DNA from: Acidimicrobiia bacterium
GTDB taxonomy: Bacteria > Actinomycetota > Acidimicrobiia > Acidimicrobiales > CATQHL01
DNA: 33,673 bases
Reading direction: 5' to 3'
Assembly: GCA_021296415.1 (NCBI GenBank)
Contig: JAGWAL010000006.1
Location: 3,710-37,382 of the forward strand
Shown in pieces: positions 23,493 to 30,077 of the stretch. Made by a program: the position numbers and the translations under genes. The notes under the pieces were generated by a model that saw only the letters and a list, made by a program, of their open reading frames with translations, ran no database searches and had not been told where the DNA came from. Every line of letters starts with the position of its first letter. Position 1 is the stretch's first letter.

Positions 23493-24893
23493 TCACTCGC
23501 TGCGGCGCCAGACCTCCAGGGCCGAGCGCATGGCGGGGTCCAGCCACGTCTCGAAGCGCTTGCGGGCCACGGGGAGGGTGTCGCGGAAGTTGATCTGGAA
23601 CGGCTCCCGGGACACCACTTGGTGGTCGTAGATCTCGCCGCCCCGCTTGCGGTAGAAGATGAGGATCGCCGCGATCACGCCACGGAACGACTGCCCGACG
23701 GCGTGGAACGACAGCAGGATCTCCGAGCGACCGTTGGGCGTGTCCAGGCCGATGCGGTTCCAGGCGCTGTAGTTGCGCAGGTTGGCGAAGTACCCCTGGC
23801 GCCGGACGCCGTCGATGACCTGCTTGCGGTGCCAGCTGCGGCGCTCGGGATGATCCGGCGGCGAGTAGTCGGCGAAGACCCGGCGCTCGCCGCTGTCGTC
23901 CTCGATGGCCTCCCCGAGGTCCGACTCGATGCCGGCGATCCGCCCCTTGGCGTGCCAGAAGACCTCCGTCGCCACCGTGACGGCCTCGGCGAAGCGGCGG
24001 CGCAGACTCGACGGACCCGCCCGGAACTGGTCCGAGATCTCCGAGATCACGCCGGTCAGGTCATCGGGCTCGGCGGGCACCCGGCCCAGGGCGCTGACCG
24101 CCTGCAGGAAGCTCCGGCGCTGGGAGGTGGCCACAAGGTGCGACAGGCCGGCGAGCCCGTCGGAGCCGGCGGCGGCCGCCGCGTCGGAGAAGGCGTTGCG
24201 GTCCTCCCGGCGCACGGTGAGCGGGAAGAGATCCGCTGCCATCAGCCAGTACGAGGCGGCCGCCCGCGCCACCCGGTCGCTGATGCGGCCGAACGGTCGC
24301 AGGCGCCCGAGACTGTGGACCAGCCAGGCGGCCGCCAACTCCGGCGCAGAATCGTCGGTCCGCGCCACCAGCACGTCGATGACCTGCCGAAGGCCGTCCG
24401 AACCCGGCTCCGCGCCGGGGTCGGGGCTGACCCAATCACCGGTCGCCGGATCGATCTCGGGAACCTGCAGGCGATGCTGGAGTTCGCCGAGCAGCTCCGG
24501 ATCCACGACCGGGTGCTCGTGGTCCTCCTCGTCGACGCGATCCAGCAGCCACAGCAGCGCCTCCTGCAGACCCGAGAGGACGTCCACCTGCCACTGCGCC
24601 ATGCTTCCGGCGCCGACGGCGTCCCGGCCGGCGGCGTCGAAGCCGTTCGCCGCCAGCCGGAATGCGAGGCTGCGGTCGACGTCGACGAGATGGTCGGCGG
24701 ACGCCAGGTCCAGCGCCCATTCGCGGGCCATCCTCGCCTCCACGGCCGCCAGTCCGTCGGGGTTCTCGTCCAGCAACAGGTCGCGAAGGTCGGCCCAGGC
24801 CTCGGCGATCGCAACGCACTCGAGACTTGGCGCGTCCCAATCGATCACCGCGTGATCCCCCAAGAGACCGTTGGCAGCATCCCCGTTCTGCAT
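23493..24893 (-). CDS. Fic-fold protein with degenerate active site
   Basis: A 466-residue protein with no membrane segment. Residues ~130-255 have the layout of a Fic domain. ELAAAWLVHSLGRL precedes RPFGRISDRVAR at 199-210, and FPLTVRREDRNAF then matches the post-motif strand and loop. Aligned to HPFxxGNGRxxR, the catalytic His is Arg199 and GNG is replaced by Ile-Ser-Asp, while Pro, Phe and both motif arginines remain. Fic enzymes transfer AMP or other groups using that His, so this one should lack normal activity. The C-terminal ~200 residues (YFANLRNYSAWNRIGL, EILLSFHAVGQSF, GVIAAILIFYRKRGG) form a domain I do not recognise. ATG 24893 has no clear ribosome site and follows an AT-rich region. 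It is convergent with the prepilin peptidase gene. Its function is unknown. Confidence 0.8.
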   Translation of the reverse strand: MQNGDAANGLLGDHAVIDWDAPSLECVAIAEAWADLRDLLLDENPDGLAAVEARMAREWALDLASADHLVDVDRSLAFRLAANGFDAAGRDAVGAGSMAQWQVDVLSGLQEALLWLLDRVDEEDHEHPVVDPELLGELQHRLQVPEIDPATGDWVSPDPGAEPGSDGLRQVIDVLVARTDDSAPELAAAWLVHSLGRLRPFGRISDRVARAAASYWLMAADLFPLTVRREDRNAFSDAAAAAGSDGLAGLSHLVATSQRRSFLQAVSALGRVPAEPDDLTGVISEISDQFRAGPSSLRRRFAEAVTVATEVFWHAKGRIAGIESDLGEAIEDDSGERRVFADYSPPDHPERRSWHRKQVIDGVRRQGYFANLRNYSAWNRIGLDTPNGRSEILLSFHAVGQSFRGVIAAILIFYRKRGGEIYDHQVVSREPFQINFRDTLPVARKRFETWLDPAMRSALEVWRRSE

Positions 24894-25298
24894 AGATTTC
24901 TTTTCTATACAACAGCACTCGACAGCAATTGTCGGTGTATTGTAATGTATCTTGAATTATCCTTACCTACGGCGCCTGACGTTAGCAGCTAGTGCAGGGG
25001 TGCCGGAAATCCTTGCGCCGCAGAACTATCGCGGCGGCCTTTCTCGCAAGCATCACGCCTCCACGGGCGTGTCGGAGCTGAAAGTGTCCTGATCAGGCGA
25101 TTCGGTCGCGGCCGTGCCGTGGGTATGAGTCGCGGCGCGCCCGCCTCGGCCGGTGCCGGCGCGCCGCGCCGGTCTCGCCGCGCCGGTGGGTCCGGAATCT
25201 CGGCCCGCCGGCCGAAACCGCCTACGCGCCGCGCCGCCCGCCGGCCGCGCCGACCCGAATTCCACGATCCCGAGGGCCCGCAGTGTGAGAATCGACAC
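24894..25298. other. 405-bp divergent intergenic region
   Basis: The left ~75 bp is AT-rich and should hold the promoter of the Fic-fold gene. It includes an inverted repeat, CGACA (24920-24924) and TGTCG (24930-24934). A 10-bp palindrome CCTGATCAGG lies at 25088-25097. The right ~170 bp is GC-rich, with open frames full of Arg, Ala and Pro that I take as non-coding. GAGAAT before 25299 is a candidate -10 for the topoisomerase gene. I see no RNA gene. Confidence 0.5.
25284..25292 (+). promoter_or_regulatory. Candidate extended -10 for parC
   Basis: TGT then GAGAAT ends 6 nt before ATG 25299, with no Shine-Dalgarno sequence between. The hexamer departs from TANNNT at its first base but has the TGn extension. 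Confidence 0.35.
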
Positions 25299-27773
25299 AT
25301 GAGTTCCCGACGTCGAGCCGGCCCGGTCGCGGGCGTGCCGTTCGCCGGCCAGATCCTGGACACGCCGATCACCGAGGAGGTGTCGGAGTCGTTCCTGGCG
25401 TACTCGCTGTCGGTGATCACCTCGCGGGCGATTCCCGATGCGCGCGACGGTCTCAAGCCGGTGCAGCGCCGCATCCTGTACTCGATGTTGCGCATGGGGC
25501 TGCGGCCCGACTCGCCGCATCGCAAGTGCGCCCGGGTCGTGGGCGACACCATGGGCAACTACCACCCCCACGGCGACGCCGCCATCTACGACGCGCTGGT
25601 GCGCATGGGCCAGGACTTCAGTCGCGCCATCCCGCTGGTAGACCCCCAGGGCAACTTCGGCACGCTCGACGACCCGCCGGCGGCGGCCCGGTACACCGAG
25701 TGCCGGCTGGCGGCGGCCGCCATGGAGATGCTCGACGAGTTGGACGAGGACACCGTGGACTTCCGCCCCAGCTACGACGGCGAGGCCGCCGAGCCGGTCT
25801 GCCTGCCGGGGAGGCTGCCGAACCTGCTGGTGAACGGCACCAGCGGTATCGCCGTGGGCATGGCCACCAACATGGCCCCGCACAACCTGCGTGAGGTCCA
25901 CGAGGCGGTGCGGCTGCAGATGGCCGACCCCGACGTCTCGGTCGAGGACCTGCTGGCCGTGCTGGGTGGGCCGGACTTCCCCTCCGGCGGGGTGATCCTG
26001 GACGACGGGCTGGCCGAGACCTACGCCGGCGGGCGGGGCACGATCCGGATCCGGGCGCGCGCCGAGATCATCGACGTGGGCGGGCGGCGCCAGGCGATCC
26101 GCATCCGGGAGTTGCCATGGCTGGTGGGCCCGGAGAAGGTCGTGGGCCGGATCAAGGAGGTCGTCGCCGCGGGCCGCCTCGAGGGAGTCGAGGACGTCAA
26201 GAACCTGTCGGACCGCCACACCGGATTGTGCATCCAGGTGGACTGCCGGCCCGGCACCGACGCCGCCGCCGTGCTGAGCCGGCTGTGGCGGCTGACTCCC
26301 CTGGAGGAGACGTTCGCCCTCAACAACGTCGTGCTGGCGGGCGGCACCCCCGTGACCTGCTCGCTGAAGGAGTTGCTGGCGCACTACATCGACCACCGGC
26401 TCGACGTGGTCGTGCGCCGCACGCGCCATCGGGCCGCCGCGGCCACCGAGCGGCTGCACATCCTGGAGGGGTTGATGACCGCCCTGGACGGCATCGATCT
26501 GGTGGTGTCGATCATCCGCGGCAGCCGCACCGCGGAGGTGGCCCGGGAGGCCTTGTGCGAGCGCCTGGGACTCAGCGAACCGCAGGCCGAGGCGGTTCTG
26601 GCGATGCGGCTGCGCCGCCTGGCCGCCCTGGAGCGGGAGAAGATCATCGAGGAGGGCGACAAGCTGGTGGCGGCCCTGGCCGGTTACCGCGAGCTGCTGC
26701 GATCCGGCGAGCGGCAGCGGGCCGTGGTGCTGGCCGAACTCGGCGCCCTGGCCGAGCGTTACGGCCGGGATCGCCGGACGCTGATCCGGCCTGCGAGCGA
26801 AGCCGAGGCCGGCACCGCCGCGCCCGCCCGGCCGACCGCCGACAGCGCCGAGGCGTGGCTGGTGACGCTGTCGAGCACCGGGCTGCTGGGGCGGTCGCCG
26901 GTGAGCGCGCCGCGGCGGCGCACGCTGGGGCGCCACGACCTGGTGCGGGCCTCGGCTCTCGCCGGATCCGGGGAGACCGCCTGGGCACTCACCAGCGAGG
27001 GGCGCGCCGTGCCGTTGGCCGCCGCCTCGGTGCCCGAGATCGCCGGACGCAGCCGGGGCGCTCCCGGCGGCGACGTGGCCGGCCTGCCGGCCGGGGAACG
27101 GATCTGCGGCCTCATGGCGGCGACGGCCGCCGCCGGCGGCACCGGGGCCACCTCACGCGATGCCGCCGACGTGGCCGGCGTCGCCGACGTGGTGATGGTG
27201 ACCCGCCGCGGTGCCCTCAAGCGTCTCGCCGGCGAGGAGTTGGGCGCCGGCAACCGGGCTCCCGCCGCCCGCGTCGTGTTCCCCCTCGCCGGCGGTGACG
27301 AGCTCGTGACGGCCTTCGCCTGCCCTTCCGGGGCCGACATCGTGATCGTGGCCGGCGACGGTTCGGTGCTGCGCACCTCCTCGGGGAACCTCCCGCGACG
27401 CAAGGGGCTCGCCGCCGGCACCGCCGGGATGAAGCTGCGGGCGGGGGCCTCGGTCATCGGCGCCGGAGCGGTCTTCGGTGAGGCCTACGTCTTGGTCGTG
27501 ACCACGTCCGGGGCCGCCAAGGCCACACCTGCCGGGGACTTCACGCCGGCGGGGCGCGGCGGCATGGGCGTGCGGGTCTGCTCGCTGCGCGACGGCGAGC
27601 GCCTGCGGGACGCCTACGCGGGGCCGCTCGTGGACGTGTTCGTGGTGACCGGCGCCCGGCCGAGCGCCCCCGACGGCGAGCCGGTGCCGTTCCCCTTCCC
27701 GCCGACGCGGCGCGGCCTCGTGGCCCGCTCGGGCCCCAAGCCGATCCTGGCCGTCGGCCAGAGGAGGTGGTGA
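25299..27773 (+). CDS. parC: Type IIA topoisomerase subunit A (ParC/GyrA)
   Basis: An 824-residue DNA-cleaving subunit of a type IIA topoisomerase. The N terminus has ITEEVSESFLAYSLSVITSR and RDGLKPVQRRILYSM. The catalytic tyrosine is Tyr132 in ARYTECRLA. The quinolone-contact region reads YHPHGDAAIYDALVRM, with Ala where E. coli GyrA has Ser83. The C terminus has beta-pinwheel-type repeats, but I find no GyrA box (QRRGGKG), favouring topoisomerase IV over gyrase. ATG 25299 is preferred; the frame extends upstream only through Arg/Pro-rich sequence. It lacks a Shine-Dalgarno sequence and may be leaderless. The stop is followed after 2 nt by the B subunit. Confidence 0.95.
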   Translation: MSSRRRAGPVAGVPFAGQILDTPITEEVSESFLAYSLSVITSRAIPDARDGLKPVQRRILYSMLRMGLRPDSPHRKCARVVGDTMGNYHPHGDAAIYDALVRMGQDFSRAIPLVDPQGNFGTLDDPPAAARYTECRLAAAAMEMLDELDEDTVDFRPSYDGEAAEPVCLPGRLPNLLVNGTSGIAVGMATNMAPHNLREVHEAVRLQMADPDVSVEDLLAVLGGPDFPSGGVILDDGLAETYAGGRGTIRIRARAEIIDVGGRRQAIRIRELPWLVGPEKVVGRIKEVVAAGRLEGVEDVKNLSDRHTGLCIQVDCRPGTDAAAVLSRLWRLTPLEETFALNNVVLAGGTPVTCSLKELLAHYIDHRLDVVVRRTRHRAAAATERLHILEGLMTALDGIDLVVSIIRGSRTAEVAREALCERLGLSEPQAEAVLAMRLRRLAALEREKIIEEGDKLVAALAGYRELLRSGERQRAVVLAELGALAERYGRDRRTLIRPASEAEAGTAAPARPTADSAEAWLVTLSSTGLLGRSPVSAPRRRTLGRHDLVRASALAGSGETAWALTSEGRAVPLAAASVPEIAGRSRGAPGGDVAGLPAGERICGLMAATAAAGGTGATSRDAADVAGVADVVMVTRRGALKRLAGEELGAGNRAPAARVVFPLAGGDELVTAFACPSGADIVIVAGDGSVLRTSSGNLPRRKGLAAGTAGMKLRAGASVIGAGAVFGEAYVLVVTTSGAAKATPAGDFTPAGRGGMGVRVCSLRDGERLRDAYAGPLVDVFVVTGARPSAPDGEPVPFPFPPTRRGLVARSGPKPILAVGQRRW

Positions 27774-27775
27774 GG

Positions 27776-30016
27776 GTGGCGTCCGGCGACCCGACGCTGC
27801 AGCTGTTCGATCCGGCGCCCGGGGACGCCCCGGGGCCCGCTGATGGCGGCGAGTCCGCGGAGACCGACGAACCCGGGCGGGCCGAGGGTTCCCGCCGTCA
27901 GGCCGGGCGCGGCGGCAACGGCGCCGCCGTGGCGCCGCCGTCGTCAGCGGCGGAGCCTCCTTCCGGCGTGGCGGGAGCGGCGGGCGGAGCGGACACCCCG
28001 GGCGACTACGAGGCCGACTCGATCCAGACCCTGGAAGGGCTCGAGGCGGTTCGCAAGCGGCCCGGCATGTACATCGGCGGCACCGGGGTGGGGGGGCTGA
28101 TGCACCTGGTGTGGGAACTGATCGACAACGGCGTCGACGAGGCGGCGGCCGGGCACGCCCAGCGCATCGACGTGACCTTCGGTGGCGACGGCTCGGTGAC
28201 GGTGCGCGACGACGGCCGGGGCATCCCGGTCGGGAATCCGCCGGGGCGCGACCGCTCGGCCATCGAGGTGGTGTTCTGCGAATTGCACGCCGGCGGCAAG
28301 TTCGGCTCCGGCACCAACGGGTCCGCCTACACCGCCAGCGGGGGGCTGCACGGCGTGGGCGCCTCGGTGGTCAACGCCCTGTCGGAGCGGATGCGCGTCG
28401 AGGTGGGCCGCGACGGCCACGTGTGGCGGCTGGACTTCTGCGAGCGGCAGGCGGGACACCTGGACGGCGGCCGGTTCACGCCGACGCACGAGCTGCAGCG
28501 GCTGAAGCCCACGCGGCGGACCTTCACGCAGGTTCGCTTCTGGCCCGACTGGGAGCTCTTCGACGAGGATGTCGCCTTCGACTTCGCCGCCACCTGCGAG
28601 CGGGTGCGGCTGATGTGCCATCTGGTGCGGGGTTTGCGCCTGACGGTCAGCGACCGGCGCCGGGGCGCGGACCCCGAGCCGTTCGACTTCCGCTCCGAGA
28701 AGGGCCTGGGCGGCCTGGTGGCCGAACTGGCCGCCGGCAGCGCCGTCACCCGGGTGATCGACATCGCCGGGCGGGGCAGCTTCGAGGAGAAGGTGCCCGT
28801 GGACGGCAAGCTCACCGCCGTCGTGCGGGAATGCTCGGTCGCCGCCGCGCTGCAGTGGACCGACGGTTACCGCAGCGACGTGCGCAGCTTTGTGAACACC
28901 ATCCCCACGCCCGTCGGCGGGACGCACCTGGCGGGGTTCGAACGGGCGCTGACCCGGGCGGTCAACGACGTGCTCCTCGACGGCTCCAAGCGGCTCGCCC
29001 GGGCCGGCGAGCGGGCCGGCCGCGAGGAAGCTCAGGAGGGACTTGTCGCCGCCCTGCAGGTCGTGGTGCCGGAGCCGCAGTTCCGGGGCCAGACGAAGCA
29101 GGAACTGGGCACGCCGGCGGTGCAGTCCATCGTCTACGAGGCCGTCAAGTCGGCGCTCGTGGCCTGGTTCACGACCGACGGGCCGCGCAGCAACGTGACG
29201 GCGCTGCGCGCCAAGATCACCGACGCCGTGGAGGCCCGGGCGGCGTCGAAGCGCCTGCAGGCCGACCGGCGCAAGGCGTCGTCGCTCGGCTCGGCGGGCC
29301 TGCCCGACAAGCTGGCCGACTGCCGGGTCCACGGACCGAACAGCGAGCTCATCATCGTGGAGGGCGAGTCGGCGGCCGGTCCGGCCAAGGCGGGCCGCAA
29401 CGCCCACAACGTCGCCATCCTGCCGCTGCGCGGCAAGCTGGTGAACGCCGCCAAGGCCTCGCTGCGCCAGGTGCTCGACAACGCCGAGGCGCAGGCGCTG
29501 TTCCGCTCGGTGGGCGCCGGGGTGGGCGCCGACTTCGACCTGTCCGCCGCCCGCTACGGGCGCATCGTCATCCTCTGCGACGCGGACGTGGACGGCAGCC
29601 ACATCCGCTGCCTGCTGCTGACGCTGATCCATGCGTACATGCGGCCCATGCTCGCCGAGGGCCGGGTCTTCGCCGCCCAGCCGCCGCTGTACACCACGCG
29701 GGTCGGCAAGCAGACCCACCGCGCCTTCAGCGACGCCGAACGTGACGCCGTGACGGCACGTCTGGCCAAGGGCCGGCGCGGCGGCGCCGAGACGATCCGC
29801 TGGCAGCGCTTCAAGGGGCTCGGCGAGATGAACACCGACGAGCTGGCGCACTGCGCCCTGGACCCCGGCACCCGCACGCTGCGACGGATCACGCTTGCCG
29901 ACGCCGCCGCCGCCCGGAAGCTGCTGGAGGTGCTGATGGGGTCAGACGTGGCGCAGCGCCGCGACTACATCGGCCGTCACAGCAGCGTGATCGACCCCGC
30001 CAGCCTGGACATCTGA
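27776..30016 (+). CDS. parE: Type IIA topoisomerase subunit B (ParE/GyrB)
   Basis: A 746-residue ATPase subunit. Residues 1-~77 are a low-complexity extension. The GHKL ATPase domain follows: LEGLEAVRKRPGMYIGG, ELIDNGVDEA, RDDGRGIPV, GGLHGVGASVVNALS. The transducer domain comes next, then the TOPRIM domain with IIVEGESAAGPAKAGR and LCDADVDGSHIR. EGESA instead of EGDSAGG resembles Streptomyces ParE as I recall it. The C terminus has RFKGLGEMNTDEL. GTG 27776 is chosen because GAGGAGG ends 8 nt upstream; GTG 27770 or 27767 are alternatives overlapping the A-subunit stop. The two subunits form one operon, here A before B. Confidence 0.94.
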   Translation: MASGDPTLQLFDPAPGDAPGPADGGESAETDEPGRAEGSRRQAGRGGNGAAVAPPSSAAEPPSGVAGAAGGADTPGDYEADSIQTLEGLEAVRKRPGMYIGGTGVGGLMHLVWELIDNGVDEAAAGHAQRIDVTFGGDGSVTVRDDGRGIPVGNPPGRDRSAIEVVFCELHAGGKFGSGTNGSAYTASGGLHGVGASVVNALSERMRVEVGRDGHVWRLDFCERQAGHLDGGRFTPTHELQRLKPTRRTFTQVRFWPDWELFDEDVAFDFAATCERVRLMCHLVRGLRLTVSDRRRGADPEPFDFRSEKGLGGLVAELAAGSAVTRVIDIAGRGSFEEKVPVDGKLTAVVRECSVAAALQWTDGYRSDVRSFVNTIPTPVGGTHLAGFERALTRAVNDVLLDGSKRLARAGERAGREEAQEGLVAALQVVVPEPQFRGQTKQELGTPAVQSIVYEAVKSALVAWFTTDGPRSNVTALRAKITDAVEARAASKRLQADRRKASSLGSAGLPDKLADCRVHGPNSELIIVEGESAAGPAKAGRNAHNVAILPLRGKLVNAAKASLRQVLDNAEAQALFRSVGAGVGADFDLSAARYGRIVILCDADVDGSHIRCLLLTLIHAYMRPMLAEGRVFAAQPPLYTTRVGKQTHRAFSDAERDAVTARLAKGRRGGAETIRWQRFKGLGEMNTDELAHCALDPGTRTLRRITLADAAAARKLLEVLMGSDVAQRRDYIGRHSSVIDPASLDI

Positions 30017-30062
30017 GCGCGGCTCCCTTCCCGCAGCCCAGCGCGCTGCCGCACACCGGCAA

Positions 30063-30068
30063 TACCCT
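30063..30068 (+). promoter_or_regulatory. Candidate -10 box of the helicase gene
   Basis: TACCCT (TANNNT) ends 9 nt before ATG 30078, with no Shine-Dalgarno sequence between. The message would be leaderless or nearly so. Confidence 0.4.
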
Positions 30069-30077
30069 GCCGCGGCG

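Noticed and set aside
25018-25045. Stem CGCCGC/GCGGCG followed by a short T-rich stretch as a terminator
   Set aside because: It lies between divergent genes where no terminator is needed, and the T run is broken.
25119-25298. N-terminal extension of ParC by 60 codons
   Set aside because: It is Arg/Pro/Ala low-complexity sequence unlike any topoisomerase N terminus. ATG 25299 gives the normal start.
28925-28950. A GGTTCGAA-like stretch suggesting a tRNA T arm
   Set aside because: It lies inside parE, and no cloverleaf can be drawn around it.
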